A DNA stretch of 34,370 nucleotides from Acidobacteriota bacterium (GCA_016191015.1 JACPPM010000207.1:1-34370), one strand, 5' to 3'; numbered from the stretch's first letter, positions 24,577 to 33,562 are shown. A program made the numbers and translations. The notes: generated by a model not told the origin, from the sequence alone.

Positions 24577-25281
24577 TCACGCCCGGCTGAGCGAGGAGTC
24601 TCCGCGGACGAGCCAGTCGCCGAAGGCGATATCTTCGGGGTAGGTGATCTTGATGTTGTGAGGTGATCCTTCGACGACACGCACAGTGATGCCGGCTCGT
24701 TCGACGATCGTCGCCTCATCCGATGCGGCTGGCTGGCCGCCCGGGTCCAGCGAGTAGGCGCGCTTGAGCAGATCGAACCTGAACACCTGGGGGGTTTGCG
24801 CTCGCCAGAATCGTTCCCGGTCATGGGTCAGCACGACCTGCCCCTCGGCGGAAACCTCCTTCAATGTGTCCGTCACCCGCAGCGCACAGATCGCCGCGCC
24901 GGTCGAGCGAGCCAGATCGACCGTCCGGCGTATTACCTCCGGAGCGACGAACGGTCTGTCAGCGTCGTGAATCAGCACAAGGTCGTCGGGGGACGCAGCC
25001 AAGCTGTCGAACGCGTTGCGAACCGAGTCCTGGCGTTCCGCGCCGCCGCTGACAAACTCGACCGGCAGCGAGACCCGCCCGCTGATGGTCCTTTCGATGA
25101 GGTCTTCGTCTTCGGGACGAACGGCGATCAGAGCGCCCGTGGCGACCTCCGATTTCTCGATAGCTCTCAGTGTTCGGAGGATCATCGGCTCCCCCGAGAT
25201 GCGAATGAGGACCTTGGGCATCGACGGGAGGCCCATGCGGGTGCCAGCACCCGCGGCGGGAAGAATGGCGACGACTTTCAT
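24577..25281 (-). CDS. ispD: 2-C-methyl-D-erythritol 4-phosphate cytidylyltransferase
   Basis: This 234-residue nucleotidyltransferase forms CDP-methylerythritol from CTP and MEP. The CTP-binding loop PAAGAGTRMG with Arg15 and Lys23 is intact. So are Asp106 in LIHDADRPF, the metal ligand, and AQTPQVF and KITYPED with Lys211. No Shine-Dalgarno sequence precedes the ATG; the bases just upstream are pyrimidine-rich. Translation may therefore depend on coupling to the PIN/TRAM gene that ends 32 bases earlier. It is followed by ispF. Confidence 0.97.
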   Translation of the reverse strand: MKVVAILPAAGAGTRMGLPSMPKVLIRISGEPMILRTLRAIEKSEVATGALIAVRPEDEDLIERTISGRVSLPVEFVSGGAERQDSVRNAFDSLAASPDDLVLIHDADRPFVAPEVIRRTVDLARSTGAAICALRVTDTLKEVSAEGQVVLTHDRERFWRAQTPQVFRFDLLKRAYSLDPGGQPAASDEATIVERAGITVRVVEGSPHNIKITYPEDIAFGDWLVRGDSSLSRA

Positions 25282-25313
25282 GAGGGGAGGATGTATGCCC
25301 GGGGGAATGGTCG

Positions 25314-26381
25314 TCAGCTCCTGGCGGCGCCGCGATCCTCCGAAGAGTGCGCTGGGGCCGGTCGCCTGCGGTAGTCCTCATCGCTATCCGCGAATCGGCC
25401 GAAGATCATTTTCCCGGCAGTTGTCTGGAGAACGGAGGTGACGGCGATATCCAGGTTCTTCCCGATGAACCGCTTTGCGTTGTCGACAACGACCATGGTG
25501 CCGTCGTCAAGGTAGGCGACGCCCTGATTGGGTTCCTTGCCTTCCTTGAGGATGAACACTTTCATGGCTTCGCCGGGGAGGACCACGGGTTTGAGGGCAT
25601 TGGCCAGCTCGTTGATGTTCAGAACCTTGACGCCGCGGAGCTGAGCGACCTTATTCAGATTGAAGTCGTTGGTCACGAGCTTGGCGTCGAGATGCTTGCC
25701 GAGCTCGATCAGTTTGAGATCCACCTCGCGCACATCCGGGAAATCCAGCTCGGAGATCTGGACGCTGACGTCGGCCATTTTCTGGATCTTGTGGAGGATG
25801 TCGAGGCCGCGGCGTCCACGAGCGCGCTTCTGGGAGTCGGAGGAGTCTGCGACCTGCTGGAGCTCCTTCAGGACGAACTGAGGAACAACCATGGTGCCCT
25901 CGATAAATCCGGTCTCGCAAATGTCGGCGATCCTACCGTCGATGATGACACTCGTGTCGAGGATCTTGTAGCTGCGCCCGACGCTCCTCTCTTTGAAGAA
26001 GGTGAAAAGAGTTACCGGGTCGAACCACTCGGCCTTCTTCGACCCGACGATGAAGCCGGTGTAGGGGAGGACGAGCATGAAGAAGACGCGGAAGAAGCTC
26101 GCCGTTTCCGGCCTGATGTCCAGGAGATTGATCGAGTAGATGAGGATGTCGGCGATGATGACTCCAAAGAACGTCGCGATCGTTGCGCCCCAGATGGTTC
26201 GAAACTGGCTTCCGCGGATGACCCGCTCGATGAGAATCACGAGCGCGCCGAGGCACACCATCAGGGCCGCGCCGACGAGGGACCCGTTCGGACCGATCGC
26301 CTCGAACTTGGCAGGGTGGTAGAAAAAGCCAACGATGCCGAGAAGGGCTAAGAAAAACGCCCTCAGTATGAAAATCGCCAT
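25314..26381 (-). CDS. PIN/TRAM domain membrane protein (YacL-like)
   Basis: This 355-residue protein has four N-terminal membrane helices (about 4-20, 34-52, 65-85, 93-112), a PIN nuclease domain (about 137-255) and a TRAM RNA-binding domain (about 268-330). PIN acidic residues are Asp142 (LDTSVIIDGRI), Glu173 and Asp239 (VTNDFN), so metal-dependent RNase activity is plausible at the membrane. The ATG has AGGTGA five bases upstream. Proteins of this YacL type usually sit between radA and ispD, as here. Their RNA target is not established. The C-terminal tail is basic and disordered. Confidence 0.93.
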   Translation of the reverse strand: MAIFILRAFFLALLGIVGFFYHPAKFEAIGPNGSLVGAALMVCLGALVILIERVIRGSQFRTIWGATIATFFGVIIADILIYSINLLDIRPETASFFRVFFMLVLPYTGFIVGSKKAEWFDPVTLFTFFKERSVGRSYKILDTSVIIDGRIADICETGFIEGTMVVPQFVLKELQQVADSSDSQKRARGRRGLDILHKIQKMADVSVQISELDFPDVREVDLKLIELGKHLDAKLVTNDFNLNKVAQLRGVKVLNINELANALKPVVLPGEAMKVFILKEGKEPNQGVAYLDDGTMVVVDNAKRFIGKNLDIAVTSVLQTTAGKMIFGRFADSDEDYRRRPAPAHSSEDRGAARS

Positions 26382-26417
26382 AAGTTCACCTCTCTGTATG
26401 GGATTCTATCAAACTCG

Positions 26418-27779
26418 TTATGAACTCGCTAAGAGATGCTCGAGAACGTCACGAATGTGCCTGAAGCCGATGATCTCTATACCCTCCGGTTTCTGGTTCC
26501 TTTGAACATTGTTCTGCGGCAGAAGCGCGCGGGCGAAACCCAGTGCTCGTGCCTCCGCGATCCGCTTGCCACACCCGCTGACCGCGCGGATCTCACCGGC
26601 AAGCCCCACCTCCCCGATGATGACGGTCGAGCCGTCCACGGCTCTTCGCCGCACGCTGCTCCAGACGGCAACCACGACGGCCAGGTCGAGTCCGGGATCC
26701 TCGACATAGAGCCCGCCGGGAATGTTGAGAAAGACGTCTTCGCCGCCGAGCTGCCAGTCCAGGCGCTTCTCCATGACGGCGAGCAGCATCGCGGCGCGGC
26801 TGTGGTCGAGTCCCGAGGTCATCCGGCGCGGGTTGCCGGGAACGCCGCTGCTCACGAGCGCCTGGACTTCGAGCAGCAGCGGTTGGCTTCCTTCGATGCA
26901 GCACGCGACAACGCTTCCGATAGCGCCCGCCGGGCGTTCTTTCAGCAGGGCCGCCGAGGGGTTGGCGACGGGTACGAGCCCGCCTTCCTCCATGGTGAAG
27001 AGACAGAGCTCGGAAACGGACCCGAAGCGATTCTTCTGCACTCGCAACACGCGGTTGGAGTGTTGCTTGTCGCCTTCGAAATACATGACGGTGTCGACCA
27101 TGTGCTCGAGCGACTTCGGACCGGCGATCGCACCGTCCTTGGTGACGTGGCCGATGATGAAGCAGGCGACACCCCGCTCCCTCGCAAGTCGCAGCAACCG
27201 GTTGGTCGCCTCGCGGACCTGCGCCATGCTGCCGGGTGCCGACATCATCTCCGGATCGAAGACGGTCTGGATCGAGTCGAGGATCACGACGCCCGGCTTG
27301 ATGCGAGCCACCTCGGATTCCACCTGATCCAGCTCTCGATTTGCCAGCATGAACAGGCGGTCGCCGCCGATCCCGAGCCGCTGCCCCCGCAGCTTCACCT
27401 GGGCCGCTGATTCCTCGGCCGAAACATAGAGGACCGTACAGCCGTTTTTCTGAAACCCGTCAGCCACCTGCAGCATCAGCGTGGATTTGCCGATGCCGGG
27501 ATCTCCACCGATCAGGATCAGCGAGCCCTGGACGAGTCCGCCGCCCAGGAGTCGGTCGACTTCCGGGAAGCCCGTCGTGATCCGGTCGGCGGTCGTCACG
27601 TCGACGTCCGCGTATGGTACCGCCAGATCTTCAGGGGATGAAGGGCGTTCTTGCTTGTCGTGCTTCTGGATCGACTCCACCAGGGATGACCATACGCCGC
27701 ATGCGGTGCACCGGCCCATCCATTTTGGAAAGACTGCTCCGCAGCTCTCGCAGGCGAAAACTGCCTTCTCTTTCGTCAT
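26418..27779 (-). CDS. radA: DNA repair protein RadA
   Basis: This 453-residue RecA-like helicase processes branched recombination intermediates. It has the N-terminal zinc finger Cys10-x2-Cys13...Cys24-x2-Cys27, Walker A GGDPGIGKST (91-100), the RadA signature KNRFG (249-253) and a C-terminal Lon-protease-like domain from about 270. The Lon-like part lacks a catalytic serine-lysine pair that I can recognise, as is normal for RadA. The ATG overlaps the TGA of the upstream MCE gene as ATGA, with GGAGC as binding site, so translation is coupled. Confidence 0.97.
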   Translation of the reverse strand: MTKEKAVFACESCGAVFPKWMGRCTACGVWSSLVESIQKHDKQERPSSPEDLAVPYADVDVTTADRITTGFPEVDRLLGGGLVQGSLILIGGDPGIGKSTLMLQVADGFQKNGCTVLYVSAEESAAQVKLRGQRLGIGGDRLFMLANRELDQVESEVARIKPGVVILDSIQTVFDPEMMSAPGSMAQVREATNRLLRLARERGVACFIIGHVTKDGAIAGPKSLEHMVDTVMYFEGDKQHSNRVLRVQKNRFGSVSELCLFTMEEGGLVPVANPSAALLKERPAGAIGSVVACCIEGSQPLLLEVQALVSSGVPGNPRRMTSGLDHSRAAMLLAVMEKRLDWQLGGEDVFLNIPGGLYVEDPGLDLAVVVAVWSSVRRRAVDGSTVIIGEVGLAGEIRAVSGCGKRIAEARALGFARALLPQNNVQRNQKPEGIEIIGFRHIRDVLEHLLASS

Positions 27780-29185
27780 TTCGCTCCGAATCCGAATCCG
27801 ACATAGAACTGCTTTCGATCATCCAGGAGCAGGTCGTCGCCGCCGACGGTGAGATAAAAGTCCTTGTAGACCCCGACGCGGGCGCCGACTTTGATATGCG
27901 GTTGGTCATTGCGCCCGAAATCGTAGCCGTCGAGGGAGAGCTTGAGTCTGTCGCTGGCGTGAACGTAGTCGATGCCGAGGCCGGCTCCGGATTCGTAGAA
28001 TCCTCCGCGGACGCCCATCGCGCCGAATCTGACGCCGCCCTGGGCTGTCACGGTGAGATCCTCCGCGACCGTCTCACGGCGAGTCGTGGTTTGGCCATCA
28101 GGGCCGGTTGCCGTCACTGTCTCCCAACGGATCCGCGTCGGGTCGTGAACGAACTCGAGGAGGAAGTAACGCTTGCCCTTGGTATTGAGTCCGAGCGACA
28201 GGTAGCTCTTGGCCCGTTCGCTGTCCGTCAGATACTCGCTCCGCATCCCGAGACTCATCTTGGGCATACCGACCTTGCCGACGGCATCGCTGACTTTCTT
28301 GAGGCTCTTGTCGAGCTCCGCGAGAGCCTGGTTGACCTTGTCATGAGTTGTCGATTCGTTGACCAGCTTGCCGATCGTTCCGTTGCCCTCGTCGATTTTC
28401 TTGAGAATGCTATTGAGCGAATCGGCAGTGCGCTGCAGCTTCTCGGTGAGCTCGGCGATGTTAGTAGTGGACGACCGGACGCCGGCTCGGTTCTCCTCGA
28501 TCGTGATCTGCATGGTTTCGAGGAGCCGGTCCGTCTTCGTTGCGATCGTCTGGATGTCCGTGCGGAGCTCTTTGGAGAGGGCGGTTCCGTTCTGAAGGAG
28601 CTGGGTGATGGCGACCCTGTTCTCGGCGACCACTGACTTGAGCTCCTCGCTGAAGGCGGCGAGATTCGACACCATCGATCGCAATTTGCGTTGTCCCTCC
28701 TCGCTGCCGAGCACGGACGAGAGGGATGAGGTGAGTTGCTTGATGTCGCCGGAAATCGAGAGGATCTGAGCACCCATCTGGTCGATCGAGAGAGGCTCCT
28801 TGCCCTTGATCACGGCCCCATCACCGATTTCAGGCTGGTCGGCGCTCCCGGGGAAGATCTCAACGTACTTCTCTCCCATGAGGCCGAGCGAGCTCACGGC
28901 GGCGCTCGCATCCTTGTGGAGTTTGACCTTGTCCGCGACGAGCAGGCTGACCTCGGCAATGCCGTCGGCCGTGAGCACGATGTCCAAGACCTCGCCGACT
29001 CTCACCCCCGCGATCCGCACTGCCGCCTTTTTCTCGAGTCCGGCGATCGACGTGAAAAGGGCGGTCGTCTTGAACCCCTCCTTCTTCCGGAAGAAATCGC
29101 CGCACGAGCCCGTCACGATGATCATGTATCCCAGAATGGCCAGGGCTACCGTGGTAAAGACACCCACCTTCACTTCGCTCGTCAT
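27776..29185 (-). CDS. MCE/MlaD family lipid-transport protein with long C-terminal extension
   Basis: This 469-residue component of an Mla-type phospholipid transporter has one N-terminal membrane anchor (about 7-28) and an MCE domain (about 37-115). A long helical region (about 133-305) with repeated heptad-like stretches and a beta-rich C-terminal domain (about 311-469, alternating Gly/aromatic strands) follow. Canonical MlaD is under 200 residues. The helical part could form a tube across the periplasm, and the beta-rich end could dock at the outer membrane; this is inference from composition. The gene overlaps mlaF by four bases (ATGA) and radA by four bases. The usual mlaB/mlaC partners are not in the cluster. 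Confidence 0.9.
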   Translation of the reverse strand: MTSEVKVGVFTTVALAILGYMIIVTGSCGDFFRKKEGFKTTALFTSIAGLEKKAAVRIAGVRVGEVLDIVLTADGIAEVSLLVADKVKLHKDASAAVSSLGLMGEKYVEIFPGSADQPEIGDGAVIKGKEPLSIDQMGAQILSISGDIKQLTSSLSSVLGSEEGQRKLRSMVSNLAAFSEELKSVVAENRVAITQLLQNGTALSKELRTDIQTIATKTDRLLETMQITIEENRAGVRSSTTNIAELTEKLQRTADSLNSILKKIDEGNGTIGKLVNESTTHDKVNQALAELDKSLKKVSDAVGKVGMPKMSLGMRSEYLTDSERAKSYLSLGLNTKGKRYFLLEFVHDPTRIRWETVTATGPDGQTTTRRETVAEDLTVTAQGGVRFGAMGVRGGFYESGAGLGIDYVHASDRLKLSLDGYDFGRNDQPHIKVGARVGVYKDFYLTVGGDDLLLDDRKQFYVGFGFGAK

Positions 29186-29952
29186 CGGGAATCTCCTTGT
29201 TGATAGCCGCTCGAGTCGCCCTTGATGAACTGCTCCACGACCCGGTTCGACGTGTTCCTGATCTCATCCGGCGTTCCGGTCTCGATGATCTTACCCTGGT
29301 ACAGCATGGCGATCCGGTCGGCGATCTTGTACGCGCTCACCATGTCGTGCGTGATCGCGATCGACGTGACTTTCAGCCTCTCCTGCATCTCGACGATGAG
29401 ATTGTTGATCACGTCGGCCATGATGGGGTCAAGGCCTGTCGTCGGCTCGTCATAGAGAATGATCTCGGGCTGGAGCGCGATCGCGCGCGCCAGTCCAACG
29501 CGCTTTCTCATCCCCCCGGAGAGCTCCGATGGGTGCAGCTTCTGGATCCCCGGCATGCCCACCATCTCGAGACATCCGGCGACCCTCTCGGCTATCTCCG
29601 CCGTGGACATCATCGAATGCCGCGTCAGGGCGAAGCCGACGTTCTCTTCGACGTTCATCGAATCGAAGAGCGCCGCACCCTGGAACAGCATCCCAAAGCG
29701 CCGGCGCAGCCGGTTGAGCCCCTTCTCGTCCAGCGCGGAGACTGCCTCCCCGTCCACATACACTTCACCGCCGTCAGGCTTCAGCAGGCCGATGATGTGC
29801 TTGAGCAGTACGCTCTTGCCTGTCCCGCTGCCACCGATCACCACCATGGTTTCGCCGCGCTCGATATCCAGCTCGAGACCGCTCAGGACCTTCTTCGGAC
29901 CGAACGACTTGTGCAGCCCCTCGATGCGGATGAGTGCCCCATTGCTGCTCAC
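29182..29952 (-). CDS. mlaF: Mla-type ABC transporter ATPase
   Basis: This 256-residue ATP-binding subunit powers the MlaE-MCE lipid transporter. Walker A is GGSGTGKS (40-47), the Q loop is FQGAALFDS, the signature is LSGGMRKRVG, Walker B is IILYDEPTTGLDP and the switch histidine is in ITHDM. The AALFDSM and MRKRVG variants are typical of MlaF/Mkl ATPases and separate them from amino-acid importers. It starts three bases after mlaE and overlaps the MCE gene by four bases, so the three subunits are coupled. Confidence 0.95.
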   Translation of the reverse strand: MSSNGALIRIEGLHKSFGPKKVLSGLELDIERGETMVVIGGSGTGKSVLLKHIIGLLKPDGGEVYVDGEAVSALDEKGLNRLRRRFGMLFQGAALFDSMNVEENVGFALTRHSMMSTAEIAERVAGCLEMVGMPGIQKLHPSELSGGMRKRVGLARAIALQPEIILYDEPTTGLDPIMADVINNLIVEMQERLKVTSIAITHDMVSAYKIADRIAMLYQGKIIETGTPDEIRNTSNRVVEQFIKGDSSGYQQGDSR

Positions 29953-29955
29953 GGG

Positions 29956-30777
29956 TCAATCCAAGAGGATCTTCGTCAGGAAGAAGTCGGCGATGAGCAC
30001 GCACATCGATGCGATGACCACCGCGCCTGTCGTCGATTTCCCGACTCCCTCGGCGCCACCCTCGGTTGTCAGTCCTTTGTAGCATCCCACGATGCCAAGG
30101 AGGAAGCCAAACACCGCGGCCTTGATCAGCCCACCGATGATGTCCCAGTTCTCGATGAAGGATTTCGTCGCATTCACGTATACGTACGGGTTCGCGCCCA
30201 GCAGCTTGACGGAGACCAGATAGCCTCCAATGATCCCCACAAAATCGGCAGCTGCCGTCAGAATCGGCACCATGACGAGACCTGCCAGAACGCGAGGCAC
30301 GACGAGGTATTTCACGGGATCGGTCGCGAGGGTGTGCAGCGCATCGATCTGCTCGGTCACCTTCATCGTCCCGATTTCGGCGGCCATGGCCGATGCCGCC
30401 CGGCCGGCCACCATCAGGCTCGTCAGCACCGGGGCCAGCTCCCGCGTGATCGCCAGTCCCACGACCGTCCCCGTGAGGCTCTCCGCGCCGAACCGGTGAA
30501 ACCCCTCGTAACTATTCAAAGCAAATACCATGCCGGTGAAGAGCGATGTGATGAGCACCACGGGGATCGAGTTGTAGCCTACCTCCTCCATCTGACGCAC
30601 AATCAGCGCCAGGTCGAGCGGCCGGCGGAAGATCGCCACGGCGCTCTTCCGAATCAGCATCACGATCTCGCCGAGCTGGGTGGAATAGGCGAGGCCGCGG
30701 CGCAACAGCACCGTGAGGATGTTGTGCTCGAGGATGAACTGCGGGTCGCTCAGCTTGTCCATGATACCGCCCGGCAT
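29956..30777 (-). CDS. mlaE: Mla-type ABC transporter permease
   Basis: This 273-residue inner-membrane permease of the MlaE family has about five to six membrane helices. The conserved GREL-like region reads LAITRELAPVLTSLMVAGRAASAMAAEIGTM, followed by VTEQIDAL, the usual MlaE signature. The ATG at 30777 lies six bases after GGAGG; the adjacent ATG at 30780 is the alternative. The ribosome binding site spans the end of the alanine racemase remnant, so translation is coupled to it. With MlaF and the MCE protein it should move phospholipids between inner and outer membranes; direction cannot be told from sequence. Confidence 0.95.
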   Translation of the reverse strand: MPGGIMDKLSDPQFILEHNILTVLLRRGLAYSTQLGEIVMLIRKSAVAIFRRPLDLALIVRQMEEVGYNSIPVVLITSLFTGMVFALNSYEGFHRFGAESLTGTVVGLAITRELAPVLTSLMVAGRAASAMAAEIGTMKVTEQIDALHTLATDPVKYLVVPRVLAGLVMVPILTAAADFVGIIGGYLVSVKLLGANPYVYVNATKSFIENWDIIGGLIKAAVFGFLLGIVGCYKGLTTEGGAEGVGKSTTGAVVIASMCVLIADFFLTKILLD

Positions 30778-30780
30778 CAT

Positions 30781-31362
30781 CTACCTCCCGCGCGCGGTCG
30801 CGCGTTCGTTCGCCAGGCCGTGCCCCTGAGCAATCCGAGGTACTCGCGGCGACAGGCCGCCGAAAAACTCGTGGGCGATCGTTCCACAGGTCTCGGCCAG
30901 GTCGTAGATGGAGACGCAATCACCGTCACTCTCGCCATGCAATACTACATCGTCCCCCTCCTGGACGCCGGTGACATCCGTCACGTCGACAAGAGTGAAA
31001 TCCATGCTGATCTCCCCGACGACCCGCTGCCGGCATCCCCGTACGATCACCGAGGCCTGGTTCGAGAGCGATCGCGGATACCCATCTTCGTAGCCGATCG
31101 GAAGTGTTGCGATGACGCTGTCGCGCGCCGTGACGAAGCTGCGGCCATACCCGAGCGCGGCGCCTGGCGGCACGTTCTTCAGGAACGGTATTCGCGTGTG
31201 AAGCGAGAGGACGGGTGAGAGCTCGTCGTCGTGCGCACGCTCGGATGGCACTCCGAGCCGGCCCATGCCCGGATCGATGTCCAGGCGCACCGGAACGGCG
31301 CGCCCGGAGGCCCGCGGAAGGATGGGGGGAGCCCCGGTCGCGTCAGAAGTAGCCTGCAGCAT
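30781..31362 (-). pseudogene. alr: Alanine racemase remnant, N-terminus and half the barrel deleted
   Basis: The frame of 193 residues is open but holds only parts of alanine racemase, normally about 370-390 residues. It starts near VRLDIDPGMGRLGVP, which belongs around residue 135. It then jumps within about ten residues to LSPVLSLHTRI, which belongs some 90 residues later. The beta domain with GYGRSF (catalytic tyrosine), GYEDGYPR and ISMD is well kept. The PLP lysine region (AVVKANAYGHG type) and the phosphate-binding strands are missing, so racemase activity is not expected. The usual Tyr after RVPR is Ala. The start overlaps the dnaB end by 20 bases. The dnaB-alr order is common, so this is likely the native gene after two deletions, or an assembly fault. 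Confidence 0.75.
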
Positions 31363-32689
31363 AGTTCTCGAATCGCGTGTATTCTGCCACGAAGGCGAGC
31401 CGCACGGTCTGTCCCGCCGGCCCGTTTCTGTTCTTGCTCACGATCAGCTCGGCCAGCCCCCGGTTGTCCTCCTTCGGCTGGTACAGCTCGTCGCGATAGA
31501 GAAAACACACCAGGTCCGCGTCCTGCTCGATCGCCCCGCTCTCGCGAAGATCGGAGAGCTGCGGCCGCTTGTCGGTGCGGGATTCCAGGGCACGCGAGAG
31601 CTGCGAGATCACGATGACAGGGATGCCAAGCTCCTTGGATAGCCCTTTGAGCTGTCGGGTGATGGCCGCGATCTCCTGCGTCCGGTTCTCGTACCGGCCC
31701 CGGCCGGTGACAAGCTGCAGGTGATCGATGATCACCAGATCCAGACCATGCTCCATCTTGAGCCGTCGGCTCTTGGCTCTCATCTCCGTCACCGAGATCG
31801 ATGGAGTGTCGTCGATGTAGATCCTGGCATCGAGCAATGCGCCGAAGGCGAGCGCGAGCTTGGCCTTCTCATCCCGGCTGATCGCGCGACGGCGAAGCTG
31901 CTGCAGGTTCACGCGAGCCTCCGAGCAGAGGAGGCGCAGAGCCAGCTCTTCGCGGGACATCTCGAGCGAAAAAAAGCCGACGGTCCGTCCGCTCTTGATG
32001 CTGATGTGCTCACACATGTTCAGACAGAAGCTGGTCTTGCCCACCGACGGCCGCGCCGCGATCACCACCAGGTTGGCCGGATGCAATCCCATGGTGATCT
32101 CATCGAGCTCGATGAACCCGGTCTCGAGCCCCGTGCCGCCGACGCCTCGCTCGTACAAAGCGTCCGCGTCCGGGTACGACGCGTGGATGACATCGCGGAG
32201 CGACAGGAAGCCGGCGCCGACACTCCCTTCGGCGATCTGGAAAAGGCGCATCATGGCGCCTTCGACGATCTCTTCGGGTGCGCGGTCGCCGCGAATCGAG
32301 CTGTCACGCATCAGCTGCGCGGTCTCCATCAGCGCGCGCAAGACCGATTTTTCCCTGATGATCGCGGCGTAGTGGCGCGCGTTGACGAGGCGCGGGATCC
32401 CATCGATCAGTGACGCGACGTAGGTCGGGCCACCGATGCGATCGAGAAGCTGCAGCTTGCGCAGCTCCGCCGTGATCGTGACGATGTCGGCGGGTTGGGA
32501 GCGATCCAGCATCTCCCCGACCAGGTGGAAGATGCGCTGGTGCGCCTCCAGCAGAAAATCCTCCGCCCGGATGACCTCCACCACGGCATTGAAGTGCGTG
32601 TTGTCCAGCAGGATCGCGCCGAGAACGCACTTCTCGGCATCGATATCCTGCGGGATCGCCGTCTGGATCGCCTGCTGCTGCACTGCCAT
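31343..32689 (-). CDS. dnaB: Replicative DNA helicase DnaB
   Basis: This 448-residue hexameric helicase of the replication fork has an N-terminal DnaG-interacting domain (about 12-115), a linker helix and a RecA-like motor. Walker A is RPSVGKTS (203-210), FFSLEMS follows, Walker B is LVIIDHLQL, and there are RTQEI and SQLSRALE motifs with the arginine finger region near the end (KNRNGP). No intein is present. There is no ribosome binding site before the ATG, and a word-repeat palindrome fills the short gap from rplI. Its last 20 bases overlap the alanine racemase remnant. Confidence 0.97.
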   Translation of the reverse strand: MAVQQQAIQTAIPQDIDAEKCVLGAILLDNTHFNAVVEVIRAEDFLLEAHQRIFHLVGEMLDRSQPADIVTITAELRKLQLLDRIGGPTYVASLIDGIPRLVNARHYAAIIREKSVLRALMETAQLMRDSSIRGDRAPEEIVEGAMMRLFQIAEGSVGAGFLSLRDVIHASYPDADALYERGVGGTGLETGFIELDEITMGLHPANLVVIAARPSVGKTSFCLNMCEHISIKSGRTVGFFSLEMSREELALRLLCSEARVNLQQLRRRAISRDEKAKLALAFGALLDARIYIDDTPSISVTEMRAKSRRLKMEHGLDLVIIDHLQLVTGRGRYENRTQEIAAITRQLKGLSKELGIPVIVISQLSRALESRTDKRPQLSDLRESGAIEQDADLVCFLYRDELYQPKEDNRGLAELIVSKNRNGPAGQTVRLAFVAEYTRFENYAAGYF

Positions 32690-32702
32690 CAGGTCGTCAA
32701 GA

Positions 32703-32793
32703 GTGCTGTGTGCTGAATGCTGTGTGCTGAGTGCTCAGAAGGCGCATCTGGCGAGCGGAAGCACCCAGCACCCAGCACTCAGCACCCAGCGCC
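32703..32793. repeat. GTGCTGAG-word imperfect palindrome between rplI and dnaB
   Basis: The words GTGCTGTGTGCTGAATGC (from 32703) face GCACCCAGCACCCAGCACTC (from 32761) with a few mismatches. It is the same word family as 10700-10765. It begins 13 bases before the dnaB ATG and ends five bases from the rplI stop, inside a presumed operon. It could attenuate or process the transcript there. Confidence 0.7.
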
Positions 32794-32798
32794 GGAGG

Positions 32799-33257
32799 CT
32801 AGGACGCCGCCTGCTCTGTCTGCACGACAGACACCCTCAGCTCGGCCATCACCTCCGGATGGACCTTGATCTGCACGGGGTGTTCGCCGATCTGTCTGAT
32901 CGGCTCGTCAAGCCTGATGCGCTTCTTGTCGATCTCGAACCCCTTCGCCTTCAGGAGATCGGCGATGTCCTGGGTGGTGACCGAGCCGTAAAGCTGCCCC
33001 TTGTCGCTCACCTTTCGCTCAAACGTGGCCGAGACCTCTCCGATCAGGGCCGCCTGGCGCTTGGCGTCGTCGAGCTCCTTGGCAAGGCGCTTGGCGATCT
33101 TCTTCTTCGCCTCCTCGACCTGCCTGAGGTTCGACGGAGTCACCTGGATCGCGAACTTCTTGGGGACGAGGAAATTGCGGCCAAATCCTTCCGCAACCTT
33201 CACGACATCGCCCTTCCTGCCCAGCTTCTCGACATCTTCAATGAGAATGACTTCCAT
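32799..33257 (-). CDS. rplI: 50S ribosomal protein L9
   Basis: This 152-residue ribosomal protein binds 23S rRNA domain V near the L1 stalk. The N-terminal domain (MEVILIEDVEKLGRKGDVVKV, GYGRNFLVPKKFA type), the long connecting helix (about 42-75) and the C-terminal domain with GQLYGSVTTQDIA are complete. GGAGG lies six bases before the ATG. It sits between rpsR and dnaB, the common order. Confidence 0.98.
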   Translation of the reverse strand: MEVILIEDVEKLGRKGDVVKVAEGFGRNFLVPKKFAIQVTPSNLRQVEEAKKKIAKRLAKELDDAKRQAALIGEVSATFERKVSDKGQLYGSVTTQDIADLLKAKGFEIDKKRIRLDEPIRQIGEHPVQIKVHPEVMAELRVSVVQTEQAAS

Positions 33258-33286
33258 AAGATCCCTCCTCTGACCGGTGTCGGCCC

Positions 33287-33562
33287 CTATTCGGAGACGA
33301 ACGGCAGCAGGGCGATGTTCCTCGCCCGCTTGATCGCCTTCTGTAATTCACGCTGGTGCGGCGCACACGTTCCGGAAATACGCCGCGGCAGTATTTTCCC
33401 GCGCTCAGGTATGTAGGAACCGATCACCTTGATGTCCTTGTAGTCGATGAAGTCGATTTTCTCGACGCAGAATTTGCAGACCTTGCGCCTGCGAGACATC
33501 GGCCGCTTGCCGCCCTCCCGAGCATCCTTCCCTCCACTACTTGGTCTCCGCATAAATGCCAT
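33287..33562 (-). CDS. rpsR: 30S ribosomal protein S18
   Basis: This 91-residue small-subunit protein pairs with S6 on the platform. The core [47 protein letters not shown] is typical. A CKFC pair before it and the later Cys of GTCAPHQ are of the zinc-binding kind of S18. The N-terminal about 25 residues are basic and disordered. GAGGAG lies five bases before the ATG. The ssb gene often found between rpsF and rpsR is absent. Confidence 0.98.
   Translation of the reverse strand: MAFMRRPSSGGKDAREGGKRPMSRRRKVCKFCVEKIDFIDYKDIKVIGSYIPERGKILPRRISGTCAPHQRELQKAIKRARNIALLPFVSE

Noticed and set aside
29197-31218. Open frame of 673 codons on the plus strand
   Set aside because: It runs antisense across mlaF, mlaE and the alr remnant; the His/Arg/Asp-rich translation has no domain.
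30781-31362. A functional short alanine racemase
   Set aside because: The PLP lysine and phosphate-binding strands are absent, so a catalytic call cannot be supported.
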